Program-made: the position numbers and the translations under genes
The notes under the pieces: model-generated
Database searches by the model: none
Told to the model about the DNA's origin: nothing
Seen by the model: only the letters and a program-made list of their open reading frames with translations
NCBI RefSeq assembly: GCF_002288925.2
Contig: NW_022098050.1
Coordinates: 3,718,760-3,782,759 of the forward strand
DNA: 64,000 nucleotides
DNA from: Delphinapterus leucas
Taxonomy: Eukaryota > Chordata > Mammalia > Artiodactyla > Monodontidae
Reading direction: 5' to 3'
In this document: positions 10,995 through 22,586 of the stretch, one piece after another
Layout: every line of letters begins with the position of its first letter
Numbering within the stretch: the first letter of the stretch is position 1

Positions 10995-11202
10995 CAGCGG
11001 TCCCCAACCTTTTTGGCACTGGGGACCAGTTTCATGGAAGACAATTTTTCCACGGACGGTGGCGGGGGGATGATGGTTCAGGCGGTAATGTGAGTGATGG
11101 AGAGCGGCAGATGAAGCTTCGCTTGCTCACCCACCACTCACCTCCTGCTGTGCGGCCCAGGGCGGGGGGGGGGGGGGGGGGGGGGGGTGTGGGGGACCCC
11201 TG
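10995..11202 (+). mobile_element. hAT-type element with perfect 8-bp TSD
   Basis: Starts cagcggtccccaacc and ends with a G-rich arm finishing gggacccctg. The 8-mer atctatgc occurs immediately outside both ends (10987-10994 and 11203-11210), the size made by hAT transposases. Inside are gaccagtttcatggaagaca and caatttttccacggac, known wording of this mammalian element. The 3' arm has been altered by a run of 24 G residues (11164-11187). Non-coding. Confidence 0.85.
11164..11187. repeat. G24 homopolymer
   Basis: Twenty-four consecutive G residues, followed by tgt and more G, inside the right arm of the hAT element. Such a run can form G-quadruplex structures and is a likely site of sequencing and length error. 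Confidence 0.95.
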
Positions 11203-11547
11203 ATCTATGCAATTGTAATCATCTTAAACACACTGAGTCCACTTTTTCCACTTAATGTTATTCAGATGTGGACTTGCATATGTCAAAATTGTTGTGTGTA
11301 TTGCTTTGTGTTTGAAAAGTAAAGCCTTTACATTGTGAGAGAAACATAAAGGACTATGAAAATACTTATATACAGTTTAGAGTCATTAAAAAGCAGATAC
11401 TTATTGTAGTTAACCTCCCAGGTTAAGAAATAGAACATTGTCAGTATCCCCAGAAGCCTCTAGAGGGACCCTCTTTATTATTGATATGTCTTCCTCTGTC
11501 CCCCTCACCTCTGTAGGGAAACTCTATACAGATGTATTTACCACCAC

Positions 11548-11804
11548 CTTGCTTTTCTTTCTTTCTTCCTTCCTCCCTCCCTCCCTCCCTCCCTCCCTTC
11601 CTCCCTTCCTTCTTCTCTCTCTCTCTCTCTCTCTCTGTGCCAGGTCTTAGTTGTGGCATGCAGGATCTTAGTTGCTGTGTGTGGGCTCTTAGTTGTGGCA
11701 TGAGGGATCTAGTTCACTGAGCAGGGATTGAAGCCGGGCCCCCTGCACTGGGAGTGCAGAGTCTTAACCACTGGACCACCAGGGAAGTCCCCTCTTGCTT
11801 TTCT
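11548..11804 (-). mobile_element. tRNA-Glu SINE with polypyrimidine tail
   Basis: Reverse-oriented SINE. The head is at 11761-11793 (taaccactggaccaccaggg), the body holds three gttgtggcatg-type units, and the tail on the left has become a long CTTT/CTTC/CCTC/CT tract (about 11555-11637). The TSD cttgcttttct is at 11548-11558 and 11794-11804. The simplified body (no gtaccgc end) suggests an older subfamily than the CpG-rich copies. Confidence 0.9.
11555..11637. repeat. Polypyrimidine microsatellite (CTTT/CTTC/CCCT/CT)n
   Basis: Eighty bases with only C and T: first cttt/cttc, then cctc units, then a (CT)n run. It arose from the SINE tail. The strand asymmetry could favour triplex (H-DNA) structure. 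Confidence 0.9.
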
Positions 11805-12130
11805 CAACAGCTTTACCACCTGTCTTCTCTTTCTTTTGTTTTTGCCTGTCTTTAAACATTATGTAAATTGAATAATACTCTGTATTCTGTGACTTCTTTC
11901 ACTTAATGTTGTATAAGATCCATCCATGTTGCTGCTTTGGGGTTACGTTTGTTCTTTTTCATTGCTGTATAGTATTTCACCGTGTGACTATACCGTATAT
12001 ACCACTGTATGACATTTGGGTGGTCCCCACTTTGCTTTTATGAATAATGCTGCTATGAATACTCTGTTTCCTGTTGAACATTTGTGAAGATGTAGGTGCA
12101 TCTTTAGCTTAAAAGATACCGCTAACTTTA

Positions 12131-12404
12131 AAAAAAAAATTGAAGTAACATTGGTTCATAATATTTTATATGAGTTTTATGTGTATAAATTTGTATTTCA
12201 ACTTCGGTATATACTTCAGTGTACTCACCACTAAAAGCTTAGCTTCCAGCCGTCACAGTGGAGTTGACCCGCCCCCATTTCACCCTCCCACCGCCCCTCT
12301 TCCCCTCTGGTTTTCACTCATATGTGGAGTGCAAAAAAATAAATAAACCAAGCCAAACCAAACCAAATAAACTGTTTTTAAAAGTGGTTGTAAGTTGGTG
12401 AGAA
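12131..12404 (-). mobile_element. L1 3' end with inverted segment, inside older L1
   Basis: Starts with an A/T run and antisense L1 3' wording (attgaagtaacattggttca, then gtgtactcaccactaaaag, gttgacccgcccccatttca). At about 12307 it switches to a sense L1 string (ttcactcatatgtggagtg) with an A-rich end. An orientation switch within one insertion is the usual mark of twin priming. Older antisense L1 resumes at about 12370. Positions 12244-12404 are copied at 6074-6231. Confidence 0.6.
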
Positions 12405-12680
12405 TTCTAAGTATTTCGCCTCTTCTCCAGCACTTGATCTTATTAAACTTCTCAAAATTTTTCCAATCTGCTGGATATTTAATAATATCATGGTGCTTTA
12501 ATTTGTGTTCCCTTGGTTAATAATGAGCAAGTGTATAGTTCAATATGTTTGTTGCACATTCTTATATCAATTCTGGGGCCGTATTTCATTTCCCCATAAA
12601 AAGGCATCTTATTTTTTTCCCTAACTTCTGTGATCTGAAAGATTTTTTGACTAACAAATTATACTTTGTAATTGCTCGCA

Positions 12681-13712
12681 TTTATATACAATATGTTTGT
12701 ATATAGTATTTGCATACAAAGAATAATTTGTATACAATACAAAAATATGTAATGGTTAACCAGGTCACTTATTCATCTGACTGTGCTTGTTTCTTTGTTT
12801 TTCTGAGCCTTGCAGCTTAGCAGCACTACCTGGAGCCTTGGCCTAGGCACTTTTTTCAAAAAGTTCTGAAAATGCCCGGTGAGCCCTCTTTACTACCTTC
12901 ACGGGACTCCCCTCAGTGCTTTGGAGAGCAGGCATTGGACTAGAAACTCAGGTTTCTTTCAACCATCATCTATGTGTCTGATAAAGCATTATGTCTATTT
13001 CTTTGCCTTAGTTTGCAGCATTGGGAGTTGTGCAATAACTGATATCAGCAATGCTTTGAATACTTGTGATCTAACTTCTTTTGGGAGTTATTTCCTTGGA
13101 ATGTATTTCCAAATGTGGAATTAGTAAACAGTTTATTTCTTTTAAGCTGTTATCTCATGTGTTAGGAGGTGAACAGATCAAACTAGCTATTTACTCACCG
13201 TCTGTCTCACATATGGCCATTTAATATGCATATTGTTAGTTTAATTTGTAGGCAGAGGAGGTATCAAGTTTTCTTTTAATGTAACTAAGTGTTGAATTTA
13301 AGGACTTGAGTTTTAAAACGTCAATTTATTAAAAGTCTGGGGCTTATTTGCATTCTGTCCTCAGAGTGTATAATCAGTTCTTTTAATTCCTTCATGTTCC
13401 ACTAAAACAAATGACCAATTTATGAAGTTATTGAGAGAGTTGGTCTATGGTGATGATTTATGGCTATGAAACCTAACATGTAAGTTTAACAACAACTCCT
13501 GGAAAAATGTACTTGAGATGTTTCCAGATTTACCTGAGTTCATTAGCTGTGGAGGAAGGCATTGATTGTATTGATTTCCTGTATTTGAAAGTGTCCTGTA
13601 TAACTCCTAAATCATCAACATTCTCCATTTTTTTTCTTTCTCTGGGATTGTTACTTTTCACCACTGGCTTTAGCTGAATTTACATAATAGATCTTGCTAT
13701 AAGGACCTAATG
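12681..13712. other. Unique DNA, no feature recognised
   Basis: About 1 kb. The segment 12655-12760 has repeated tttgtata/tatacaa motifs. The rest is unremarkable. No gene evidence. Confidence 0.45.
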
Positions 13713-13934
13713 CAGAGGTTCTCAAGCAGGGGGTGGTTTTGCTCCCAGGGGACATTTGGCAATGTCTGGAAACGTTTTCGGTTGTCACAATCAAAGGGGG
13801 AAGATGCAACTGGCATCCATTGGGTGGAGGCCAGTAATGACGTTAAACATCCTACAAAATGCCCAGGATTACTCCCCCATAACAAAGAAGCACCTGGCCC
13901 AAAATGTCAGTAGTGGTGAGGCTGAGAAATCCTG
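13713..13934 (+). mobile_element. MER20-type hAT element
   Basis: Complete 222-bp element: starts cagaggttctcaagcagggg and ends ctgagaaatcctg. Diagnostic middle: ggggacatttggcaatgtct, gttgtcacaa, aaacatcctacaaaatgccc and cccaaaatgtcagtagtg. MER20 is a short non-autonomous hAT-Charlie element. Some copies in placental mammals act as regulatory DNA, but nothing here shows that for this one. Confidence 0.85.
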
Positions 13935-14075
13935 CTGTAGTATAAATAAGTTTTTTTCTTTCCCTCTGTTTCTTCCCCAGTCACTGTCATTTCCATGTTT
14001 TAGGAGTGAATTATCAGTTCACATTCATGTTCCATGGAGCTCTAATATGATTGATATTGTGATATTGTTGGAAAG

Positions 14076-14212
14076 ATTATATATATATATATATATGCAA
14101 TAAAATTCGCCAATTTTAAGTGTAAGACTTGGTGAATTTTGACTAATGTGTACAGTTGTACAGTTGTGATTAATGTGTATAGTTGCAACTACCACTATAA
14201 TCATGTTTAATA
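14076..14212 (-). mobile_element. Old antisense L1 3' end with (TA)n
   Basis: A short TA microsatellite (14079-14096) is followed by gcaataaaattcgccaattt, taagtgtaagacttggtgaa and tgtgtacagttg, the antisense wording of ancient L1 3' ends. It trails off in AT-rich DNA. A duplicated tgtacagttgt motif occurs at about 14150-14166. Confidence 0.5.
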
Positions 14213-15666
14213 TGTTTAAATTTTAATTCTGTAGCTTCAAATATACACTTATCAAATGATATTATGCTCCAGGGCAGAAGGAGACAAAGTAATTCAAGTA
14301 CTAATGGGTAGCTTGTGACTGATAGGTAGAATGTATATGGTAATTCATGAAGGATAATGCCCGTGGGCTGAGTTCTGAATTTCACTGTATTTAATATGAA
14401 TCTAGTGGACGCTTTATTTTTACTGGTGGCAGGGTGGGGGGGCGGGTCACTTTTAGACATCTGAAAGACTGGCTTAGAGGGTAGTTGCTGCATCATAAAA
14501 CAGAAAACCTGTGTTAGCCTCTATCATAAAGTACCGAGTTTTATTGTCTGCAAATTTCTGGATTCCCTTTGCACTTTCTAGGGCATTTCTTTTGGTTCAT
14601 GCAGGTTAAAATAAAACTGGGTATTTGAAAGCAGACACAGAATATGTACTTCTCTCCTAGAGGATAATTTCCAGGATGTTGGTTACTTTGGTGGTTGAAT
14701 TTAACCTCGGTAAGCAGTAGCAGTTTTCTGCGGTCAAGTGAATGGAAAACTCTTGCTTATTTTGCTGAACCACATCCTTAGAGGCGGAGCTTTTCCTTGA
14801 CCACTAATTGCTGTAATTGGAATTTGGGAAATGATTTGAGATGCGACTTGGAGTGATAAATGAGTGGGAGTGCTTGACTGGTGTTTTCTCTTTTCCCCTT
14901 TAGTTCCCTTTCTAGTAAAGGTGGTATTCGTATTCCAGGTTTCATGGGGAGTTTATCAATGTGTCTCAAAGAGAAACACGGAAAGTTAGGTGGAAAGGTG
15001 GTATGAGCAGTTACTCTTGATTTATGTTCATATTTTTGTGCTATAATGAGAATGTAACAATTCTTGTATAATAACAAAAAATGAGGTAAGGATTGGAGCA
15101 TTGCAACATTTAACTATATTTAACCATATTTTAATACTATAGGCTATGGCTCAGAATGACCATAGGAATCTTGCTGGTTTTATGTGTGGGTTTGTTTTAG
15201 GCAAACTATCAACAGTACTGAAATGATACTCTGTGAAAAGGAAAAAAAAATGTACCCACAAATTTAAAATGCTGTGTTTGCTGGTTTTCCTTTCTTGGTC
15301 TTATGCGCCAATCAAGAATTGCTGGAGAAAGAAGTCATGTTGAATAATTCTGCCAATTCCACCATGTAATCTTGGGATCATTTGTGTCATCTCTTATGGT
15401 AACCTTAGTATTTCAGAATGCTAGGGATGAAAACAGTCTTCCAACTTGATAAAATCAGGACTCTTTGGGAACAACATTTCAAATGCTAAGAAAAGAAGAT
15501 TTTTCTGTGGGGACGTTTGTCCTCAGTCCCTTCTTCCTTGGCCTCTTAGCCCAAGGTGCCATCTTACCCACTGGTAATTGAGTTCCAAGAGTGAGTGTCT
15601 TGTCCAAAAGAAGTGATTTTTTGGAATGACCTTATCTTTGTTTGAGAGAAGGCATTAATAGAATGG
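14213..15666. other. Unique DNA, no feature recognised
   Basis: About 1.45 kb. No repeat family, exon or RNA gene recognised. Frames at 14170-14496 and 14778-15101 (minus strand) show no domain and no supporting splice signals. Confidence 0.45.
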
Positions 15667-15682
15667 TCCCAGATTATTCTTT

Positions 15683-15990
15683 TTCTTTTCCTTTTTTAAA
15701 TAAATTTATTTATTTGTTTTATTTTTGGCTGCGTTGGGTCTTCGTTGCTGCACGCGGGCTTTCTTTTAGTTGTGGCAAGCAGGGGCTTCCCTTCATTGCA
15801 GTGCATGGGCTTCTCATTGCGGTGGCTTCTCTTGCTGCGGAGCACGGGCTTTAGGCGTGCGGGCTTCAGTAGTTGTGGCTCGCGGGCTTAGTTACTCTGC
15901 GGCATTTGGGATCTTCCCGGACCAGGGATCAAACCTGTGTCCCCTGCATTAGCAGGCGGATTCTTAATCACTGCGGCACCAGGGAAGTCC
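15683..15990 (-). mobile_element. Long CHR-type SINE, first of a pile of three
   Basis: Reverse orientation, head at the right (cactgcggcaccagggaagt, ending 15990), long body with gcgggcttctc-type units, A/T tail at the left. Flanked by cccagattattctttt at 15668-15683 and again from 15991. Two more SINEs follow directly, using the same site. Confidence 0.9.
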
Positions 15991-16006
15991 CCCAGATTAT
16001 TCTTTT

Positions 16007-16197
16007 TTGTTGTTGTTTTTTTGCGGTACGCGGGCCTCTCCCTGCTGTGGCCTCTCCCGCCGGGGAGCACAGGCTCCGGACGCGCAGGCTCAGCGGCCAT
16101 GGCTCACGGGATCCTCCCGGAACGGGGCACGAACCCGCGTCCCCTGCATCGGCAGGCGGACCCTCAACCACTGCGCCACCAGGGAAGCCATCCCCCC
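16007..16197 (-). mobile_element. Short CHR-type SINE with 24-bp internal deletion
   Basis: Reverse orientation: tail at the left, gcggtacgcgggcctctccc, then head ending at about 16190. Compared with other copies it lacks 24 bases (the cccagccgct...tgtggg block), with the junction at 16110/16111. The same deletion and linked differences (ccggaacggggc, gcggaccctc) occur in the copy at 24633-24830, so this is a subfamily, not a one-off. Confidence 0.9.
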
Positions 16198-16210
16198 GCA
16201 GATTCTTCTT

Positions 16211-16422
16211 CTTCCTTTTTTTTTTTTTTTCTGTACGCGGGCCTCTCACTGTTGTGGCCTCTCCCGTGGCGGAGCACAGGCTCCGGAAGCGCAGGCTTAG
16301 CGGCCATGGCTCACGGGCCCAGCCGCTCCACGGCATGTGGGATCTTCCTGGGCCGGGGCACGAACCTGTGTCCCCTGCATTGGCAGGCGGACTCTCAACC
16401 ACTGTGCCACCAGGGAAGCCCC
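16211..16422 (-). mobile_element. Short CHR-type SINE, third of the pile
   Basis: Reverse orientation: poly-T, ctgtacgcgggcctctcact, full body including cagccgctccacggcatgtg, head ending ccaccagggaagcccc at 16422. The target string cccagattattc follows at 16423-16434. Confidence 0.9.
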
Positions 16423-16434
16423 CCCAGATTATTC

Positions 16435-17170
16435 CTGATAATGGACTAAAGTATGGACAAAAATCTTGAGCATTTGAATTCCCCATTTGCCCCTACTTTT
16501 CTTCACTGCTTATTTACTCTTCTCTACCCTCAACGGATTTGTGGTTATTTAACCCCCAGGCTGACTCCAGGTTAGCATCAGAAGGATGGATTGGATTTTC
16601 TGAGTTCAGAAGTTTCGTTTGATGATGCTCAGGCCTTTAGTTGGTTAGCCATATGATTGGCAATGAGCCACTAAGAGATCACAATTTGGTGAAAATACTT
16701 AAAGAGCAGTGCAAAACTTTCAAAATCTGGAGGCGTGAGACAGATTCGGAGTCATGCTGTTCTAAACAGATTTGTGTCCTAATATTTTTCGTTCAATCAG
16801 AATTTTCCCATGTTTTAAAAAATCCTTTAAAAATAGCTTTAAATGCCATGAATTTTTCCATCCTGAGGTTCATTTATTTAGCAGTTCCCTGCTGTTGCAT
16901 TTATAGGTTGTTTCTAGTTTTTCACTAATAGAAGATTGTGATTAGTAGCTTTGCATTTACATCCTTTGCTTTACATTTCATTACTTGCTTAAGCTAATTT
17001 ACTTATGGTAGAATTAAGTATGAATGTTTTTAAATATTGAAAACTTTTGCTAGAAGAGCTTTCAGAAAGGGTGTTTGCCAATATCCCCCTGCTAATTGTA
17101 TAAGAAAATGTCAATTACAGCACACTCTTGCCATTGACAGAGATTTTTAAAAAGTTGGAATTCATAGATT
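16435..17170. other. Unique DNA; possible eroded antisense L1 from 16780
   Basis: 16435-16780 shows nothing recognisable. From 16780 to 17170 there are weak antisense L1 echoes (gttcatttatttagcagttc, ttataggttgtttctagttt), too diverged for a firm call. Confidence 0.35.
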
Positions 17171-17904
17171 TAAAAAATGGTAAATTATATATAGATTGAA
17201 TTATAAGGTGGCACTTTAAAGATCTATTTGTATTTCATGAATTGTCCTTTTATCTGGCCTTTTTTCTGTTAGTGGTGTTTTATTGTTTTATAAGAGTGTT
17301 TATAGAGTAAAGCCATCCATCCATTTTGTTATTGTTGTTGCAGATTACCTAATTTGTCATTCCTTTCTAATTTATGAGGTAGGAGCCATATAAATTATGA
17401 ATTTGATCAAATAAAAAGTAAATTCATATATGGCTATAATGCTATAGAGTATGTTGGCATAAATGTCCATTTACTTCTCTGTGCCCCAGCTGGTCATAGT
17501 CCTAAGGCATTATGGCTGAGAACTTCTGGTCTGGTCTGGATTCTCCTTTTCTCCAGCACTTTCATGACCCCCTCACCCATTTTTTCCTAATTGCCTCACA
17601 CCTCCTGAGCTGGGTTAAAATGTTACTTTATTGTATTAAGGGCATCACTGTTAATTGCATAAAGTTGTTAGTCTTTGCTACTTGAGTCATTGATCAAAGT
17701 TTCCTAATAAATACTGTCTTTTAATTTCAAAGGAAATTTCTCCTTAGTTTTACAATGTCATGGGCATTGGGAATGGTTCGTGTCTGTTAGCCTGGACATG
17801 AATGTCTGAAATACTCATTGCTCTTAAAGGAGTTTATACTCCATTGGTGGGTGGCATGAAATAAACATGGAAATAAAAAGTAGGATTTTGTTTGCTTGAT
17901 TGTT
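17171..17904. other. Unique AT-rich DNA, no feature recognised
   Basis: About 730 bp without a recognisable repeat or gene. Confidence 0.45.
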
Positions 17905-17983
17905 TTTAACAGTTTTATTGAGATATAATTGACATATAGTAAACTGAACATATTTAAATAGTACAATTTAAATACTGGCATAC

Positions 17984-18449
17984 GCATAAAAAGGAACGAA
18001 ATTGGGTCATTTGTAGTGACGTGGATGGACCTAGAGACTGTCATACAGAGTGAAGTAAGACAGAAAGAGAAAAACAAGTATCCTATATTAACACGTATAT
18101 GCGGAATCTAGAAAAATGGTACAGATGAACCTGTTTGCAAAGCAGGAATAGAGACACAGATGTAGAGAACAAACGTATGGACACCAAGGGGGGATGGGGG
18201 GTGGGATGAATTGGGAGATAGGGATTGACATATATACACCAATATGTATAAAATAGGTAACTAATGAGAACCTGCTATATAGCACAGGGAACTCTACTCA
18301 GTGCTCTGTGGTGACCTAAATGGGAAGGAAATCCAAAAAAGAGGGGATATATGTATACATATAGCTGATTCACTTGTCTGTACAGTAGAAGCTAACACGG
18401 CATTGTGAAACAACTGTACCCCAATTAAAAAAATATAAAAATAAACAAA
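17984..18449 (+). mobile_element. Artiodactyl L1 3' end inserted in older L1
   Basis: Begins cataaaaaggaacgaaattg (last part of ORF2), runs through the stop and G-rich 3'UTR (ggggggatggggggtggga) to ccccaattaaaaaaat. It is opposite in orientation to the surrounding L1. Flanking tactggcatac (17973-17983) and ttttggcatat (18450-18460) are a decayed TSD, 8 of 11 matching. About 466 bp, heavily 5'-truncated. Confidence 0.85.
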
Positions 18450-21400
18450 TTTTGGCATATGTATATACCTGGGAAACTATAACTGCAATTAAGAAAGTGA
18501 GCATATTTATCATGCCACTTCCCATTCCCTGTTCCCAGGCAACTACTGATCTGTTTTCCATTACTATAATTTGCATTTTCCAGAATTTTATCTTCTTGGA
18601 ACATACAGTATGTACTTTTCTTGTCTGGCGTTTTTCACTCAGCAAAATTATTTTGAGATTTATCTATATTGTAATGTGCATTTATTTCCTTTCATTTCAT
18701 TTCATATTTCATTTCAAATTTATTCATTTTTATTCCTGAGTAGTTTTTCGTTAAAAGGTTGTATCCCAGTTTGTTTACTCATTTGTTTGTTGATGGACAG
18801 ATATTTGTGTTTTTTCCAATTTTTGGCAGTTAGCAGTAAAGCTGCTATGTATATTTATGTACAAGTGTTTCTGTGGACATATGCTTTCATTTCTCTCGGG
18901 TAAATACCCAGGAGTGGAATGGCTGGATCATATGGTAGGTATCTGTTTAACTTTTCTAGAAACTGCCAAACTGGTCTCCAAATTGGTTGTAGTGTTTTAC
19001 ATTCACACCTATAGTTCCAGTTTCTCCATATCCTCACCAACACTTGGCATGGTAAGTTTTAAAATTTGTGTATATTTTAATAGATGTGTAGCGGTATCTC
19101 ATTGCAGTTTTAATTTGTATTTCCCTAGTGATTAATAATGTTGAGCATTTTTTCATGTGCTTATTTGCATCTACATATATTCTTTGGTGAAGTGTCTATT
19201 CAAATATTTTCCCCATTATGTTTTGAAGCGTTATTTTCTTAAAATTGAATGTTGCGAGCTCTTTATATTTTTTGGATACAAGTCCTTTATTAGGTAATGT
19301 GAATTACAAATATTTTCTCCCAGTCTGTGGCTTATTTTTCATTCTCTTAACAGTGTCTTTGAAAGAGCTTAAGTTTTTGATCTTGATGAAGTCCTATTTA
19401 TCAGTTTATTCCTCTAAGGATCATGTGTTTGGTTTCATATCTAAGAAATCTTTGCCTAACCCAAGGTCACAAAAGTTTTCTCCTGTGTTTTCTTCCAGAT
19501 GATTTATACTTTCATGTTCTATATTCAGGTCTATAATCAACTTTGATTTTTTTGTATAATACAAAGTGTGGATCCAAGTTCATTTATATATATTTTTGCA
19601 TATGGATATCCAACTGTTCCAACATCATTTATTGAAAAGACTCTTTATTCTACTAAACCGACTTTGCACCCTTGTTGAAGATCAATTCTCTATATATGTA
19701 TGGGTCTATGTCTATACTCTCTATTGTGATCCATCTGTTGGTCTATACTTACTCCAGCTGAAGCTTTATAATAATTCTTGAAATCACGTGGTATTAGTCC
19801 TCCTAGTTGTTCTTCCTTTTATTCCATTTTCTGTAAGTGATTGTACAGAATTGGTATTAATTCCTCCTTAAATATTTGATAGATTTCACCAGTGAGGCCA
19901 TCTGGGCCTGGAGTTTTCTTTATGGGAAGGTTTTAAACTATAAATTCAATTTCTTTAAAAGATATAAATCTATTCAGGTTATGTAGTTTTTCTGGAGTGA
20001 GCTGTGATGGTTTGTATCTTTCAAGGAATTAGTCCATTTCATCTCGGTTATCTGATTTATTAGCATAAAGCTTTTAATAATATTCCCTGATTATGCTTTC
20101 AATATTTGTAGAATATGTAGTGATGTTTCCTTTTCCAGTCTTCATGTTGTAATTTGTATCTACTCTCTCTTTTTCCAGATCAGTCTGCTAGAGGTTTATC
20201 AACTTTATTGATCTCAAGGGCAAGTTTTTTGTTTTATAGATTTTTCTCTGTTGCTTTTTAAATTTTTCTTATTTTGTTGATTTTGGCTCTGATCTTATTT
20301 CTTGTCTTCTACTGGCTTTGGGTTCAATTTTTTCCCAGTTTCTTAAGGTAGAAGATGAAGTCATGGATTTGAGGTCTTTCTTCCTTTCTAATATGGGCAT
20401 TGAATGCTATAACTTTTCCCCTAAATACTGTTTTAGCTGCATTCCCAAATTTTTAATATGTTCTTTTCATCTTCATTCAGTTCAAAATTCTTTCTAACTT
20501 CTCTTTTGATTTTTTTCTTTAACCCATGGGTGATTTAGAAGTGTGTTATTTTGTTTCCAAATAGTTGGAATTTTTCCAGAGATCTTTCTCTTATTGATTT
20601 CTAAATTAATTTCTTTGTGGGAAGAACATACTTGATACGACTTGAATCCATTTTAAATTTATTGAGAGTTGTTTATTATCCCAGAATGTGGTCTTGGCAA
20701 ATGTTCCATGTGTGCTAGAAAATAATATGTATTTTTCTCTTGTGGGGAATGTTCTATGTACGTCAACATTGATAATGGTCAAATTTATCCTTAACTAGTT
20801 TTCTCAGTACTTGTTCTATCAATTGAAATATTCTTTTCGAAATCTCAATTCTGGATTTGTCTAATTCTTCTTGAAGGTCTGTCAGTTTTGCTTCATGTAT
20901 TTTGATGCTCTGTTCTTAAGTGTCCTCGTGATAAATTGAGCCCTTTTTCATTATGAGATGGACATTTTTTATCCCTAGTATTAGTCTTTGCTCTGAAATG
21001 TACTTTGTCTGATATTAATATAGCTACTCCAGTTCTCTCTTGACTAGTGTTTGTATGATATATATATTTCTGTTCTTTTACTTTTAACCTATTTGTGCCT
21101 TTATATGTAAAGTGTGTATCTTGTATTCAGCATGTAGTTGGGTCTTGCTTTTTTATCCAAATGGACAATCTCTCCCTTTTTATTGGGGTGTTTAGACTAC
21201 TTACATTTAGTATGATTATTCATATGATTAGGTTTAAATCTATTATATTGCAGGGTTTCCTATTTGTCCCACCTCTTCTTCATTCCCCCATTTTGCCTCA
21301 CTTTTGATTATTTCTTATGATTCTGTCCTATCTCATCTGTTGGCTTATTAGCTATAGTTCTTTGTTTTGTGATTTTATTGGCTGCTTTAGGGCTCACAGT

Positions 21401-21797
21401 ATACATCTTTAACTTATCATGGTATACCTTCAAGTGATAGTTTACCACCTCACTTATAAGAACTTTGCAGTAGTATACAGTACTTCCATTTCTCCATTTC
21501 TAGCCTTTCTTCTATTATTTTATACATTTTATTTTATGTATGTTTTAAACACCACACTACATTATTTTTGTTTAAACAATCATGTTTTAAAGAAATTTAA
21601 ATAAGAAGAGAAATCTTATATTTACCCAAGTGTTTATTTCTGTTATGTTTCATTCCTTAATGTAGATCCATATTTCCTGCTGGTATCATTTTCTTTCTTC
21701 CTGAAGTACTTATTCCAGCATTTTTCATGGTACAGATTTGCTGGTGATGAATTCTTTCAGCTTTTGTATGTCTGAAAAATTACTTATTTAACCTTTG

Positions 21798-22009
21798 GTT
21801 TTTTTTGTCGTTGTTGTTGTTTTTTTTGTTTTTGCGGTACGCGGGCCTCCCCCGCTGCGGAGCACAGGCTCCGGGCGCTCAGGACCCGCGGCCATGGCTC
21901 ACGGGCCCAGCCGCTCCGCGGCATGTGGGATCTTCCCAGACCGGGCCACGAACCCGCGTCCCCTGCATCGGCAGGCGGACTCTCAACCACTGCGCCACCA
22001 GGGAAGCCC
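21798..22009 (-). mobile_element. Short CHR-type SINE inside L1
   Basis: Reverse orientation: T-rich tail, gcggtacgcgggcctccccc, body, head ending accagggaagccc at 22009. The TSD taacctttg is at 21789-21797 and 22010-22018. A small deletion near 21850 removes the usual tcactgttgtggcct segment. Confidence 0.92.
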
Positions 22010-22540
22010 TAACCTTTGTTTTTGAAAGGTATCTTCACTGGTATAGAATTTTATGTTAATAGCTTTAAAATTTCTGTATTTTAAAGATGTTGCTCATCTG
22101 TTGTCCTGCTTGTATTATTTCTAATAAGAAATATGTCATTCTTATCTTTGTTCCTTTATATGTAATATTTCTGTTTTCTCTGGCAGTTTTTAAGATTTTT
22201 TTCTTTATTGTTAGTTTTGAGCAATTTGATTTGGTGTACTTTTCTTCATGTTTTGCTTGGGGTTTGTTGAGCGTCTTGAATATGCAGGCATATTGTTTGC
22301 ACAACACTTGGAAAGTTCTGGCCAATATTTCTGTAAATCTTTTTTCTGTCCCCACCCTTTCTTGTTTCCTTTTATTGCAGAATGGTATTTAGAAGTTAGG
22401 GCCTGGGTCCTAGGTGTACTCCTATGGTACTGGAATGTTATTGCTTCTAAGCCCTGCCAGGGGTTAGGACATATATGTAAATATACTAACCATGCAAACA
22501 CATGTGTCTGTGTCTGTCTCCTTTCATTCTTTTGTCTGTC

Positions 22541-22542
22541 GG

Positions 22543-22584
<42 letters not shown>

Positions 22585-22586
22585 TA
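22541..22586. repeat. (TC)n(TATC)n microsatellite
   Basis: CT/TC repeat about 30 bases long passing into ctatctatctat. It lies at the distal end of the long antisense L1. Confidence 0.9.

Larger units (their letters stand above)
11390..12680 (-). mobile_element. Old antisense L1, interrupted twice
   Basis: Antisense L1 wording runs in order: ggttaagaaatagaacattg (3'UTR side), ttcattgctgtatagtattt, gaataatgctgctatgaata, and on the far side cttctccagcacttgatctt and ttggttaataatgagcaagt. It is interrupted by a SINE (11548-11804) and by a second L1 insertion (about 12131-12370). All frames are broken. Confidence 0.7.

Noticed and set aside
15873..16469. 198-codon open frame
   Set aside because: Entirely made of three stacked SINEs read in antisense.
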